Source: Paenibacillus plantarum
GTDB lineage: Bacteria; Bacillota; Bacilli; Paenibacillales; NBRC-103111
Assembly: GCF_013141695.1 (NCBI RefSeq)
Contig: NZ_WHNY01000067.1
Location: 397,107-461,106, forward strand
Direction of reading: 5' to 3'
DNA: 64,000 bases
Of this stretch, positions 30,953 through 40,368 are shown in pieces. The notes beneath the pieces are model-generated. The model was not told the origin of the DNA and made no database searches. It saw only the letters and a program-made list of their open reading frames with translations. A program made the position numbers and the translations under genes. Within the stretch, counting starts at the first letter, position 1. Each line of letters opens with the position of its first letter.

Positions 30953-33199
30953 TTAACGATAACAACGTAATTCCACGATTTCTGTATGCGCTGTGCCATT
31001 CGTTGATGCCACAACGACACGCAGACGGTTCGTTGATATCGCGCTGTCTAACACATGAACATGGTGCCGAGTATGATTGTTGGTCGCCTCAACAACTGTG
31101 GTCCACGATTCCCCAACCCAAGCTTGCACCGAATAATCTTTAACTAATTCTGGAATAATTTCGAATTCGGTACGATGGTGATGCAAGTTAATAAGATCCT
31201 CGTTGACGTCATCGTTGAACGTTATGTGCACGTTCCGAATGCTTTGAGCCTCGGTCCAACTAGCCTCAAGCCATTCCTCGCCACCAGCTCCTCCAGCGGA
31301 AGACCACAGATGCGGACTACCGTAAGGCCGTTTGTGTCCGTCAGCAACTTTCTCAGCCGCATAAGCGGATGTAGGCGAAAGAAGTCGGAAACAGAATGGC
31401 TTCCGTTTAAAGCTATACGGACTCCAGTCGATCACAGGTTGATTAGGATGCATTTCCCCGAAGTCAGCGGTACTTGTCGTGACCGTATTATTCTTAAAGG
31501 ACAGTACGCCAGATTGCGGTCGATCGGATAGATGTACAGCTAGAGCAGGGTTGCTCTTGAGCACGATGAACGCGTTCTGAGCGTGTGCTGGCTCCCAATT
31601 CAACGCTGCTGTAACCCACTGCTTAGTCCCCTCAGCTACAGGCACGACAACGGTCGCTATGAGCGTATGAGGGACGTAGTTCTGCGGCTTGCCTGTGTCC
31701 CACAGTTCGACAGTAAGCTCTGTATCAGCAGTTGAGTCGACTAATAGCTCTATGCCATTAATAAAAGGATCTACGGGCACTAGAAGCGCTGCTGGCGTCT
31801 CCAAAGGATAAACACCAGCCGACTGCTCCAAAGCCAGCTCTGTAAGCGTGCTGGAGGCCGTCAGCGTCGCGCTGCGAACAAGATCTCCCTCGTCGTTATT
31901 CACCACGCCGAGAATCGACGCATCCTGCCGCAGCAGCGTCTGCTGCAGCTCATTCAAGTGCTCGCTGTGCAGCTCGCGCGGCGAGATCCCTTTGGCTGCG
32001 CACAGGGCTGCGCCAGTGCCCGCAGCTTCGCCAATAACCGCACATGTCGCCATGACACGTGTTGTGCCGAAAGCAACGTGGGACGCGCTGATATTGCGCC
32101 CAGCCATGAGCATATTCGACACGTTGGCCGAATAGAGGGAACGGAACGGGATATGATAGGAACCATCCATATGCATATGTTTAGAGCCGCTTTCCGTCGA
32201 ATACATGCCTTGCGGCGGATGCAAATCAATCGACCAGCCGCCGAAGGCAACGCGGTCCTCGAAGAACTCTTGGGCAATCACGTCATTTTGATTCAGGACG
32301 TAGTCCCCTACGAAGCGACGATATTCCCGTTTCCCTGGAATTGACCCGATCCATTCCAAAGTTAGATTGTCACTGTCAAATTTTCCAGAGTTTTTGATAT
32401 AATCCCAAATCCCATAGATAACGGAGGAGAGTTCATCTCGAATTCGCTCATTATCATGGACAGTGTCATGCTCGCCACCCCATTCAATCCACCAGTAAGC
32501 GCATCCATTATCGCCACTGCGAATGACACGTTTCATAGGAATTGAAGTTTGTGTGATATCTTTGGCAAAGCTCGGAGCGATATATTTCACGGGACGGCCA
32601 GCATCCTTGGTGTAAAAGAGCAGCGTGCTTCCTAATGTGATATCATCCGGCACGAGCGGCGCCCATTCCTCGTTTAATTCATGTTGAGCCTCGCGGCCAA
32701 TACGGAATTTAGCACCAGCAAGGAAGCCAACTAGACCATCCCCTGTACAATCGAGGAAAACACGACTTACGAAACGGATTCTTCGCTCCGAGCCCATCAT
32801 CCAACCAGTGACGGCTTGAATGGTGCGATGATCTTCATCACCTGACGCATCGACCTCGTGCACATCAGTGTTGAGGAACAATGTAATATTAGGCTCAGCT
32901 TTCACTTTCTCAAGCACAATCAAATCCCAGATATAAGGGTTACCATCGATATTACGATATTGATTCTCTACGAAAAGTTCGCCCATAATGCCGGTTTCTC
33001 GGGCGTTACGATGGACACCATGGGAGGTGGCACCACATACCCACACACGTACTTCACTGCTTGCATTTCCGCCAAGAACAGGCCGATTTTGAACTAAAGA
33101 AACAGTTTGACCTAATCGTGCTGCCGCAACTGCTGCACAAACGCCAGCCAAGCCTCCGCCAACGACTGTGATATCAGATGTAACGATTTCATGCTTCAT
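30953..33199 (-). CDS. FAD-dependent oxidoreductase with C-terminal sugar-binding-like domain
   Basis: About 748 residues. The N-terminal ~420 residues are a FAD_oxidored (PF12831-type) domain: dinucleotide motif DITVVGGGLAGVCAAVAAAR, LGGNASSEVRVW, FLDCTGDGLVG and a GRNISASHVAFGTTRVMAT second FAD motif. The remaining ~320 residues are beta-rich, ending in an F5/8-type-C-like region (QSIRNVHITF ... TNRLRVVVAS). Such proteins occur in Paenibacillus carbohydrate-use loci. It is divergent from an AraC regulator 121 bases away, the probable controller. ATG 33199 follows GAGGTG by 6 bases. Confidence 0.85.
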   Translation of the reverse strand: MKHEIVTSDITVVGGGLAGVCAAVAAARLGQTVSLVQNRPVLGGNASSEVRVWVCGATSHGVHRNARETGIMGELFVENQYRNIDGNPYIWDLIVLEKVKAEPNITLFLNTDVHEVDASGDEDHRTIQAVTGWMMGSERRIRFVSRVFLDCTGDGLVGFLAGAKFRIGREAQHELNEEWAPLVPDDITLGSTLLFYTKDAGRPVKYIAPSFAKDITQTSIPMKRVIRSGDNGCAYWWIEWGGEHDTVHDNERIRDELSSVIYGIWDYIKNSGKFDSDNLTLEWIGSIPGKREYRRFVGDYVLNQNDVIAQEFFEDRVAFGGWSIDLHPPQGMYSTESGSKHMHMDGSYHIPFRSLYSANVSNMLMAGRNISASHVAFGTTRVMATCAVIGEAAGTGAALCAAKGISPRELHSEHLNELQQTLLRQDASILGVVNNDEGDLVRSATLTASSTLTELALEQSAGVYPLETPAALLVPVDPFINGIELLVDSTADTELTVELWDTGKPQNYVPHTLIATVVVPVAEGTKQWVTAALNWEPAHAQNAFIVLKSNPALAVHLSDRPQSGVLSFKNNTVTTSTADFGEMHPNQPVIDWSPYSFKRKPFCFRLLSPTSAYAAEKVADGHKRPYGSPHLWSSAGGAGGEEWLEASWTEAQSIRNVHITFNDDVNEDLINLHHHRTEFEIIPELVKDYSVQAWVGESWTTVVEATNNHTRHHVHVLDSAISTNRLRVVVASTNGTAHTEIVELRCYR

Positions 33200-33319
33200 T
33201 ATGAGCACCTCACTAGTATTAGAATATCCATGCTTTCATTTTAAAATAGGTGATATCCTTTTAACATACAGTGAGTTACAATTAGCATATACTTTATTTC
33301 ATTGAATGGAGAGTGTGAT

Positions 33320-34099
33320 ATGGCCTATCGCGATCCAGCCTTGAAACTCTTATCTCATGTGTATTGGCATCAGAAAAAAGAGTTTATGTTTGAGCGTGAT
33401 GACTATCCATGCTGGACGTTGTTTGCGGTGGAGGAGGGGAGCTTCTTCTACGAAATCCGAACGGAGCAAGGTGAGGCTAGATTCGGAGACCTGGTGCTGT
33501 GCCCCCCTCGAACCGTGTTTCGTAGAAAAACGATCGAGCCGCTGACGTTTCATTTTATACAGTTTATAGGGGAGTCCCATTTAGAACACGAAGCTGCCTG
33601 GAAGGGAAAGCTGTCCGTCCAAGATCTGCCGCGCTTGACGTCCAGTTATCGCTATTTACGATCTATGCAAGGGTGGGATGAAGAGAGTACACAGCATAAG
33701 CTGCACCTTGTGAATGATCTCTTCCGAATCGTACAAATGGAGAACCTTATCAAGGAGAGCTCACCTGCAACTATTATAGATGGTGATATGGACCAAGCAC
33801 GGGGCTTTCTGACTGATCATGCGTTTGGCAATCTATCGATGCTGGAATTAGCCACTTCATTGGGACTGACGCCTGTTCAATTTACCCGCAGATTTCGGAA
33901 AGCCTTTGCCCAAACACCAACCGAGTTTATTAATGACTTGCGTCTTACGCGTGCGAAACATCTTTTGGAAAATACGACATTCACGCTGGACATGATTGCG
34001 GCCCAATGTGGTTATGAGAATGGCTTTTACTTGAGCCGCGTGTTCACGCAAAAAATCGGCAAGGCTCCCTCCTTGTATCGCAGTATGCATCGTGTATAG
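33320..34099 (+). CDS. AraC family transcriptional regulator
   Basis: 259 residues: an N-terminal cupin-like ligand domain (~15-120, FAVEEGSFFYEIRTEQGEARFGDLVLCPP split over the strand region) and a C-terminal AraC HTH (~160-258, LSMLELATSLGLTPVQFTRRFRK and ENTTFTLDMIAAQCGYENGFY regions). These usually sense a sugar and activate a neighbouring gene, here the divergent FAD oxidoreductase. Start 33320 has SD GGAG (8-base spacing); the upstream in-frame TTG at 33302 overlaps it. Confidence 0.9.
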   Translation: MAYRDPALKLLSHVYWHQKKEFMFERDDYPCWTLFAVEEGSFFYEIRTEQGEARFGDLVLCPPRTVFRRKTIEPLTFHFIQFIGESHLEHEAAWKGKLSVQDLPRLTSSYRYLRSMQGWDEESTQHKLHLVNDLFRIVQMENLIKESSPATIIDGDMDQARGFLTDHAFGNLSMLELATSLGLTPVQFTRRFRKAFAQTPTEFINDLRLTRAKHLLENTTFTLDMIAAQCGYENGFYLSRVFTQKIGKAPSLYRSMHRV

Positions 34100-34108
34100 T
34101 ACAAAAGC

Positions 34109-34147
34109 ACAACCCCCCAGATCTTCAGTAGAAGACTGGGGGGTTGT
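34109..34147. terminator. Bidirectional terminator
   Basis: A 12-bp stem ACAACCCCCCAG / CTGGGGGGTTGT between the convergent AraC and AI-2E-family genes. Confidence 0.85.
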
Positions 34148-34157
34148 ATGCTAAAGG

Positions 34158-35270
34158 CTAATTGCCCGTATACGGCAGTTTTCCTTCGGTATATTCGTTC
34201 TCCGGCTTGCGGATCCATCGCTGCAAGTATCCTTGCGTATGTAAAGCTTTGATTAGAATGATCAGTACTGGCGAGAGGATCACCCCAGCTACCCCAAAGA
34301 GGGAAAGGGAGATAATCATAAACGCTAAGGTAGTAAATGCCGATACTCCTAAGGATTCACCTGTGATTTTGGGTTCCATTATTTGTCTGACGAGAATCAC
34401 AACAAGGAGCAGTGAACTTAGCCAGATCGCCAGCGTTGTATTACCAACGATGAACAAGTAAATAATCCACGGGATGAATAAAGTGGAAACACCGAGCAAT
34501 GGAAGGACATCGAAAATCGCAGACAATAGGGCGATAGAGAATGCATTATTCACATTCAGTACGAGCAAGGCGATAAAAACAACGATGAACGTTAATGTGA
34601 TGAGCTTGGCTTGTGCTTTTACGTAAGATACGATCCCCTTCACGACATTTTCTTTTAGAAAAAAGAAGGCAGATTTGAATGTGTTTGGTGTTTGCTCACT
34701 TGCAATACGTTTCCATGATTCAATTTCGATGCTTAAGAAGTATGCGAGAATGATGCCGACGATGAAATTGAACATGAACGTGGAGAAGGAGGTCAGGGAA
34801 GCGACCAATCCTGATAAAAAGGCAACTAGAAACGTAGACGCTTTGCCAGCAAATTGGCCAGCATAATCTTTGGCTTTGCCAGTCACATCGTCGGGCAGGG
34901 CTTGGAATCGATCATTTAGCTCAGCAATCCGATGAATGATCTGCTCATTGAAAATCGCTGCGTAGTCATCGATTTTATCCACAAGGCTCATAATCTGACT
35001 GGTGAAGATAACGACTGCCCCAGCCAACGCACCTAGGATAATCAGGACGAAAACCAAGGTAGAGATGGCGGAGGCAAGCGATTTACGCATGCCTTTGCGA
35101 TTCAAGAACCGAGCCAATGGCTCGATCATCATGAAAATAATCAAGGCCAAGAAGATTGGCGTGGCGATGGCATACAAATAACTGAATAACAGCATGAATA
35201 AGTAGACGGTTAGTACGATGAGCCCTATGTCAAATACCGTTCGCCAATATTTCTTGTAAAAAGAAAGCAT
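34158..35270 (-). CDS. AI-2E family transporter (PerM/YtvI-like)
   Basis: A 370-residue membrane protein with about eight TM helices in the AI-2E/PerM pattern: an N-terminal helix pair, an amphipathic middle (IIHRIAELNDRFQALPDDV), and the C-terminal LGVSTLFIPWIIYLFIVGNT and ITGESLGVSAFTTLAF-like core near residues 255-330. E. coli TqsA exports autoinducer-2; other members are Na+/H+ antiporters or of unknown substrate. It follows map by 18 bases, so the two form an operon. Confidence 0.87.
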   Translation of the reverse strand: MLSFYKKYWRTVFDIGLIVLTVYLFMLLFSYLYAIATPIFLALIIFMMIEPLARFLNRKGMRKSLASAISTLVFVLIILGALAGAVVIFTSQIMSLVDKIDDYAAIFNEQIIHRIAELNDRFQALPDDVTGKAKDYAGQFAGKASTFLVAFLSGLVASLTSFSTFMFNFIVGIILAYFLSIEIESWKRIASEQTPNTFKSAFFFLKENVVKGIVSYVKAQAKLITLTFIVVFIALLVLNVNNAFSIALLSAIFDVLPLLGVSTLFIPWIIYLFIVGNTTLAIWLSSLLLVVILVRQIMEPKITGESLGVSAFTTLAFMIISLSLFGVAGVILSPVLIILIKALHTQGYLQRWIRKPENEYTEGKLPYTGN

Positions 35271-35288
35271 CCCTTTTCCTCCAGATCG

Positions 35289-36035
35289 TTATTGTTCAGT
35301 TAAAATAATCGGTCCGTTACTTGTGATAGCAATCGTATGCTCGTATTGTGCAGAGAGGCTGCCATCGTATGTTCTAGCTGTCCATCCATCTTGGTCAACT
35401 TTGGAGTGATATTTACCAACATTCAGCATCGGTTCAATGGTGAAAACCATGCCTTCCTTGATGCGCGGCCCTTTGCCAGCCGGTCCATAATGCGGCACTT
35501 GAGGCTCTTCATGCATCTCGGAGCCGATTCCGTGTCCAATGAAGTCTCTAACAACAGAGAAGCCTTGCGATTCCGCGTAGACTTGGATAGCGTTGGCGAC
35601 ATCGCCGATCCGATTGCCGACGACAGCTTTTTCAATACCTTTATATAAGGACTCCTTGGTAACTTTCAGAAGCTTCTCAGCCACAGGCGAAATGTTGCCA
35701 ACCGCGTATGACCAAGCGGAGTCTGCTAACCACCCATCGATCCGAACGACCATGTCAATCGTAACAATGTCACCATCATTGAGCGGCTCTTTCTTTGGGA
35801 AGCCATGACAGATGACATCATTTACTGAAGCACAAGTTGCGTAGGGATAGCCGTGATACCCTTTTTGCTCAGGCGTAGCGCCATGTTTGGCTAGAAAGCC
35901 TTCGACAAATTGATCGATTTCCCACGATGTAATGCCCGGGCGGATCATTTTGGCGATTTCCTTATGGCAATCGGCAAGGATTCGGCCTGCTTTCCCCATG
36001 GCTTCAATCTGTTCTTTTGTTTTAATAGTAATCAT
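35289..36035 (-). CDS. map: Methionine aminopeptidase, type I
   Basis: A 248-residue enzyme that removes N-terminal Met from new proteins. The five metal ligands are D94, D105, H168 (IGHGIG), E201 (FTIEP) and E232 (YEHT). No N-terminal zinc-finger extension. It is away from the ribosomal-protein cluster where the main map gene normally sits, so it is probably the second, MapB/YflG-like copy. First gene of an operon with the AI-2E-family protein; ATG 36035 follows GAGGAGAG. Confidence 0.93.
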   Translation of the reverse strand: MITIKTKEQIEAMGKAGRILADCHKEIAKMIRPGITSWEIDQFVEGFLAKHGATPEQKGYHGYPYATCASVNDVICHGFPKKEPLNDGDIVTIDMVVRIDGWLADSAWSYAVGNISPVAEKLLKVTKESLYKGIEKAVVGNRIGDVANAIQVYAESQGFSVVRDFIGHGIGSEMHEEPQVPHYGPAGKGPRIKEGMVFTIEPMLNVGKYHSKVDQDGWTARTYDGSLSAQYEHTIAITSNGPIILTEQ

Positions 36036-36075
36036 CAAGTTTCTCTCCTCTTCAGCTAGCTTCCCTAATTGTTCA

Positions 36076-36435
36076 TTATGTCCATTTTGCTGACCAAAGC
36101 TTCATCTCTCTAATAATTTGATGCAGATCCTGCCCTTTTGGTGTCAAGGTATACTCAACGGTAACAGGAACTGTAGGGAACGCCATGCGTTCGAGAACCC
36201 CATGTTCTTCTAGATGGCGCAAAATATCCGTAAGGGATTTGGGACTGATGCCCGTAATTTGGCGCTGCAGCTCTCCGAAACGTTTCGTTCCACAGAATAA
36301 TTCACGAAGTACAAGAAATGCCCATTTACCTCCAATAACCTCCAAGGTTCGCTCGACGGAACACTCGATTTCTTTGGGGATTTTGGGAACATAGTTGCTA
36401 AGTGGAGCGACTTTTTCATTTTCAAGAGTGGACAT
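36076..36435 (-). CDS. HxlR family transcriptional regulator
   Basis: A 119-residue winged helix of the HxlR family. The core motif IECSVERTLEVIGGKWAFLV includes the conserved cysteine before VERTL that acts as a redox switch in HypR/YodB-like members; LFCGTKRFGELQRQITGISP and LTPKGQDL follow. It probably represses itself and neighbours under electrophile or disulfide stress. ATG 36435 has SD AAGGAAG (7 bases). A TACTTACT-type dyad lies 35 bases upstream. Confidence 0.9.
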   Translation of the reverse strand: MSTLENEKVAPLSNYVPKIPKEIECSVERTLEVIGGKWAFLVLRELFCGTKRFGELQRQITGISPKSLTDILRHLEEHGVLERMAFPTVPVTVEYTLTPKGQDLHQIIREMKLWSAKWT

Positions 36436-36469
36436 GAGATCGCTTCCTTTCATCAAAATTGTGTAGGGT

Positions 36470-36491
36470 ACTTACTTTAAGGTTAGTAAGT
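36470..36491. promoter_or_regulatory. Putative HxlR operator
   Basis: Inverted repeat ACTTACT-8 bp-AGTAAGT directly upstream of the HxlR gene. The ACTTACT-type half-site resembles known HypR/YodB-family operators, suggesting autoregulation. The next plus-strand gene starts 165 bases further on. Confidence 0.6.
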
Positions 36492-36655
36492 TAACATTTT
36501 GTAATAAGGGATTAATACTCATACTACTATGTATTTTAAAGTTCCTTATGGAATTTGGCAATAGAAGGGCAGAATAGGACAAGGTTGATTTCATGCTCTA
36601 GATTCTTTACAATAGAGTTAAAATTAAAATTTATTGTTTCAGGAGATGTGTACAT

Positions 36656-36958
36656 ATGAATGTCAAAATTTCTCGTAATGCAGCAAAAGTACTTCAATTG
36701 GAGCTTAATAAAGAAGAAAACCAAGGTTTGTTAGTTCGCGTACAAGTGACGCATAAGCATGGTGATCATGCTCACTATGGTTTGGGTCTTGATGATAAAA
36801 CAGAAAATGATGTTGTAGTAAACACGGACAAAGGAATTGATGTTTTGTTAGATCAATCCGAGCCGCTTCTAGACGGTATCCGTATCGACTACTTCTACAC
36901 ACCAGAGGAAGGCTTCATGATTACTAACCCAAGTAAGGGGAACCACGGAGACCACTAA
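36656..36958 (+). CDS. HesB/IscA-like protein lacking the Fe-S cysteines
   Basis: A 100-residue protein with the HesB/IscA fold outline (MNVKISRNAAKVLQLELN start, LLVRVQVTHKHGDHAHYGLG, IRIDYFYTPEEGFMITNP). It contains no cysteine, whereas A-type Fe-S carriers need three. A histidine-rich loop (HKHGDHAH) stands out. It is therefore not an ordinary Fe-S carrier; metal binding by histidines is possible. Its TAA overlaps the ATG of the DUF1450 gene (TAATG), so the two are translationally coupled. SD AGGAG, 9 bases. Confidence 0.8.
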   Translation: MNVKISRNAAKVLQLELNKEENQGLLVRVQVTHKHGDHAHYGLGLDDKTENDVVVNTDKGIDVLLDQSEPLLDGIRIDYFYTPEEGFMITNPSKGNHGDH

Positions 36959-37179
36959 TGCGGAATGATATTCGCATTTGTGATAAATGCAAACACATGA
37001 AGGTGAAATCGGCACTTGCCAAAATAAGTGCCATTGCACCGGACACAGAAGTCAAAGTCGCGTGCAAATCGTATTGCGGTCCATGTTCGAGATTCGCATT
37101 CATCTTTATTAATGGCCGCTATATCACGGGCGCGACGGAAGACGAAGCCATCGACAAAGCAAAGAAATACGTAAAATAA
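36958..37179 (+). CDS. DUF1450 family protein (YuzB-like)
   Basis: A 73-residue small protein of DUF1450. Cysteines are arranged C-x2-C near the start (CDKCKH) and C-x3-C-x2-C (CKSYCGPC), then FAFINGRYITGATEDEA-like sequence at ~48-66. The layout recalls thioredoxin-like ferredoxins or metal-binding proteins. B. subtilis YuzB is of unknown function. Coupled to the HesB-like gene upstream by a 1-base overlap. Confidence 0.88.
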   Translation: MRNDIRICDKCKHMKVKSALAKISAIAPDTEVKVACKSYCGPCSRFAFIFINGRYITGATEDEAIDKAKKYVK

Positions 37180-37181
37180 TG

Positions 37182-37217
37182 AAAAAGCATCCGTCCAATG
37201 TGGACAGGATGCTTTTT
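37182..37217 (+). terminator. Rho-independent terminator
   Basis: AAAAAGCATCC-GTCCA / TGGAC-GGATGCTTTTTT with a bulge; ends the HesB-like/DUF1450 operon and faces the convergent GPx gene. Confidence 0.88.
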
Positions 37218-37235
37218 TGCTTATATAAGCTGGAA

Positions 37236-37730
37236 TCAAGCGTGAACTGCGGATTTCTCAAGCAACTTACGAATTTCATGATCGATCTTATGCGGTTTCG
37301 TAGTTGGAGAGAAGCGCTTGATTACATTGCCATTTCCATCGATGAGGAATTTGGTGAAATTCCACTTGATGCCGGATCCGAATAGGCCAGATGCTTTGCT
37401 CTTCAAATAACGATATAACGGATGGGCATCAGCGCCATTCACATCGATCTTGGCGAATAGCGGAAAATTAACACCGAAATTAAGTTGGCACGCCTGTTCA
37501 ACTTGCTTGTTATCGCCAGGCTCCTGATCCCTGAATTGATTGCAGGGAAAACCTAGGACACTAAAGCCTTGATCTTTATAGGTGTCGTGTAACTTCTGAA
37601 GTCCTTCGAATTGAGGAGCTAACCCGCATTTGGTTGCTGTATTTACAATGAGTAGGACCTGATTCTTATAATCACTAAGCGATTTGTCCTCACCGCGAAT
37701 CGTCTTTACTTTAAATTGATGTACACTCAT
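37236..37730 (-). CDS. Glutathione peroxidase family thiol peroxidase
   Basis: A 164-residue GPx-family peroxidase. The catalytic tetrad residues C35 (TATKCGLAPQ), Q65?-region (LGFPCNQF) and W123-N (IKWNFTKFL) are present; Cys63 and Cys81 are further thiols. Bacillota members lack selenocysteine and usually use thioredoxin rather than glutathione to reduce peroxides. Reaction: ROOH to ROH and water, in the cytosol. Single gene, convergent with the DUF1450 operon. Confidence 0.92.
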   Translation of the reverse strand: MSVHQFKVKTIRGEDKSLSDYKNQVLLIVNTATKCGLAPQFEGLQKLHDTYKDQGFSVLGFPCNQFRDQEPGDNKQVEQACQLNFGVNFPLFAKIDVNGADAHPLYRYLKSKASGLFGSGIKWNFTKFLIDGNGNVIKRFSPTTKPHKIDHEIRKLLEKSAVHA

Positions 37731-37788
37731 AGTGACACAACCTCCCGTAACTAATATTTCTCACAATTTAATTGTACACAATTTTAAT

Positions 37789-38688
37789 TCAGAAGGAAAG
37801 TTTTTTCGCCAAATCTTCTAATGCACCTGCGATCGAAGGAAAGCGCCACTCAAAACCATGCTCTTGAAGTACGCGAGGAATGACCTTCTGACCTTCCAGA
37901 AGCAGAACAGAAAGTTCGCCAAAAATTAATTTCATCATAAATGCCGGAACAGGAAAGAGATTGGGTCTTCGCATGGCAGTCGCAATCGCGCGTCCCAATT
38001 GCTTATTCGTTACTGGATTTGGAGCCGTTGCGTTAACGGGACCGACAATCGATTCATTTTGAACGCAAAAATCAATCATTCTCACCATATCATCGATGTG
38101 AATCCACGAATGCCATTGCCTGCCGCTGCCAACTGTGCCGCCTACTCCAAGCTTATAAGGAAGTGCCATCTTAGGGAACGCACCTTCTTTATTATCCAAC
38201 ACCAGTCCAACCCGCACCTTCACGATACGTGTTCCTTGGATTAAATCCGCCGCAGCTTCCCATTGCTTGACCACACTTGCTAAGAAGTCCGTCTCTCGAT
38301 AGGGGCTCCTCTCATCAAACGTATCCGTCTCCGAAATACCGTAATATGACATGCCAGAAGCATTCACAACAACCTTTGGCTTAGGGTCCATTATCGCGAC
38401 AAGCTTGGCTACATGCTCAGCCGCTTGCAATCGGGATTGTACAATTCGCGTCTTAGCCGCTTTCGTCCACCGTTGACTGATGGATTCACCCGCCAAATTG
38501 ACAATGGCATCGAGACCTGCAAGGAGTTCCATATTTCGTTCCAACTCGCCCCATGTTATCGTTCTAACACCCGGTATCTGCTTCGAAGATGAGCGTGATA
38601 TATTAATAAGTTCGTGACCTTGTCCCAACCAGTAAGTGATTAATCGTTTTCCAATAAACCCGCTGCCGCCTGTGATCGTTATTTTCAT
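37789..38688 (-). CDS. TIGR01777-type NAD(P)-dependent epimerase/SDR protein
   Basis: A 299-residue extended-SDR protein. Rossmann motif KITITGGSGFIGKRL at the N-terminus, LDAIVNLAGESISQRWT, VNASGMSYYGISETDTFDE (with the YxxxD-like region), and the conserved C-terminal DUF1731 segment (FGELSVLLLEGQKVIPRVLQ, GFEWRFPSI). This matches the TIGR01777 family (YfhF of B. subtilis), linked to cell-division inhibitor SulA-like annotation of uncertain basis. ATG 38688 has SD GGAGG (9 bases). Confidence 0.9.
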   Translation of the reverse strand: MKITITGGSGFIGKRLITYWLGQGHELINISRSSSKQIPGVRTITWGELERNMELLAGLDAIVNLAGESISQRWTKAAKTRIVQSRLQAAEHVAKLVAIMDPKPKVVVNASGMSYYGISETDTFDERSPYRETDFLASVVKQWEAAADLIQGTRIVKVRVGLVLDNKEGAFPKMALPYKLGVGGTVGSGRQWHSWIHIDDMVRMIDFCVQNESIVGPVNATAPNPVTNKQLGRAIATAMRRPNLFPVPAFMMKLIFGELSVLLLEGQKVIPRVLQEHGFEWRFPSIAGALEDLAKKLSF

Positions 38689-38877
38689 ATGCAAGCACCT
38701 CCATATCATTATTATAGATACTCCATCCAATAAATACCATCAAGGAGAAAGCGATCGAGAAAGGTAAACTTCCAGTCTTAAAATGACGACACAATTCGCT
38801 ATTTTCGTGTATAATTGGATTTTGGTTATTAATTAACCATAGGGTAATTCGTGTGTCAGCGAGAGGAGTCATCGTCT

Positions 38878-40101
38878 ATGAATCGTATGCGTCAATTTCT
38901 TCATGCCTATCATCCTATCGTACATACGCTTATCTTAGGTACGGTCATGGCCCGGGCTGCTTCTTCCATGAGTTTACCGTTCCTAGCGATCTATTTGGCG
39001 AAACACTCCGATATGAGCCCTGGGCTCATTGGTATTGTAATTGGAATGGGGGCATTAGCTGGAACGTTTGGCGGTTTTATCGGTGGTACGTTGTCAGACC
39101 GATTTGGACGTCGAGTCATTATGCTCGCGGCACTCTTTGGCTGGGGAGTCGTATTCCTCGGATTCAGTGTTGTAAAATTACCGGTCTTATTTATGCTGCT
39201 CAATATGCTCAATGGACTGTGCCGCTCATTCTATGAGCCTGTGTCGCAAGCGCTAATGGCAGATTTAACGGAGCCGTCCAAAAGGATGCAAGTATTTTCA
39301 CTCCGCTATATGGCGATTAACGTTGGTGTAGCTGTTGGACCTTTGCTGGGAGCTTTCTTTGCAACTATGAACGGAGCCCTGCCATTCCTGCTGACCGGGA
39401 TTATTTATTTAATCTATGGTGTGACACTTTACGCCCTTCTCATTAAATTCGGGATTAAGAAAATCGAAGGTGAGAAGAAATCCATCGTTACTTTCCGTTC
39501 TGCGATAGGTGTTATTCGTAAGGATATGACCTTCCGTTTGTATATAATCGGGGGGATTATCGGAGCTATTGGTTATTCACAGGTGATGGTGACGTTGTCA
39601 CAGTACTTACAAAGGGATTTTGCTAATGGGGTCAAAATGTTCGCCATTCTCATGAGCGCCAATGCCATTGTCGTTATTGCGATGCAGATCCCGCTGGGGA
39701 AATGGGCAGAAAAGTATTCACCACTAACGGCTATTGTTGTTGGCAACTTGATGTTCGCTTTAGGTGATATCGGATTTGCCTTTTCACACACGCTGCCATG
39801 GATGATTATTTCGATGGGAATTTTCACTTTTGGTGAAATATTGAACTATCCTGCTGCGAACATGTTGATAGATAAGCTGGCTCCTGAACATATGCGTGGA
39901 ACCTACTATGGTGCTCAAACATTAACAAACATAGGTCACTTTATCGGGCCGTGGGTTGGCGGCTTTCTATTGGTTTCCTATGGCGGCAGCACGCTCTTTC
40001 TCGTAATCGCGATTTTGTCGATGATTGGCTCGATTTTCTATTGGAGAGGCACGAAACGTCGAAATACTGCGAATATAACGTCGAAAATGCAAATATTATG
40101 A
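38878..40101 (+). CDS. MFS transporter (drug efflux type)
   Basis: 407 residues, 12 predicted TM helices. The signature between TM2 and TM3, GGTLSDRFGRRVIMLAALFG, fits the MFS motif G..aDr.GRr. LSQYLQRDF and PAANMLIDKLAPEHMRGTYY are typical of multidrug-type members. Substrate unknown. SD GAGGAG (9 bases) sets the start at 38878. It ends 111 bases before a c-di-GMP riboswitch that belongs to the next gene. Confidence 0.87.
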   Translation: MNRMRQFLHAYHPIVHTLILGTVMARAASSMSLPFLAIYLAKHSDMSPGLIGIVIGMGALAGTFGGFIGGTLSDRFGRRVIMLAALFGWGVVFLGFSVVKLPVLFMLLNMLNGLCRSFYEPVSQALMADLTEPSKRMQVFSLRYMAINVGVAVGPLLGAFFATMNGALPFLLTGIIYLIYGVTLYALLIKFGIKKIEGEKKSIVTFRSAIGVIRKDMTFRLYIIGGIIGAIGYSQVMVTLSQYLQRDFANGVKMFAILMSANAIVVIAMQIPLGKWAEKYSPLTAIVVGNLMFALGDIGFAFSHTLPWMIISMGIFTFGEILNYPAANMLIDKLAPEHMRGTYYGAQTLTNIGHFIGPWVGGFLLVSYGGSTLFLVIAILSMIGSIFYWRGTKRRNTANITSKMQIL

Positions 40102-40211
40102 AGAATTTCGTAAAAATAGTTCCTCGGAACTATTCGATTTCAAATCGTCATCCCTTATCCTTGAGAGTATAGTAAGTATTATTTTGAAGGCATCATCTAA
40201 AAAGATTGTGC

Positions 40212-40318
40212 ACGTCATCTCGACAAAGGCAAAGCTGGCGAAAGCCAGTGACGCAAAGCTACAGGGGCCTTACTTCTCCTGCAAAGGACAAGCAGCCAGC
40301 CAGCCGCCGAACGATTGG
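40212..40318 (+). promoter_or_regulatory. Cyclic di-GMP-I riboswitch (GEMM-I)
   Basis: The conserved core is readable: AAAGGCAAAG, then stem GCTGGC-GAAA-GCCAGT with a GNRA loop, then GACGCAAAGC, the P3 helix from TACAGGGGCCTT, and the closing GCCAGCCAGCCGCCGAA that matches the GEMM-I tetraloop-receptor end. Such aptamers bind c-di-GMP. A terminator-like hairpin follows 14 bases later, so control by transcription attenuation of the 40431 gene is expected. A possible promoter is TTATCC-16-TATTAT (40155-40182). Confidence 0.88.
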
Positions 40319-40331
40319 GAATTCACTTCAG

Positions 40332-40368
40332 AACCCCTCTAGTCGGTTCACTACGGTGGGTTTTTTTT
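40332..40368 (+). terminator. Riboswitch expression-platform terminator
   Basis: AACCC...TAGT-loop-ACTA...GGGTT followed by seven to eight T, between the aptamer and the 40431 gene. It is the likely switching element. Confidence 0.75.
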
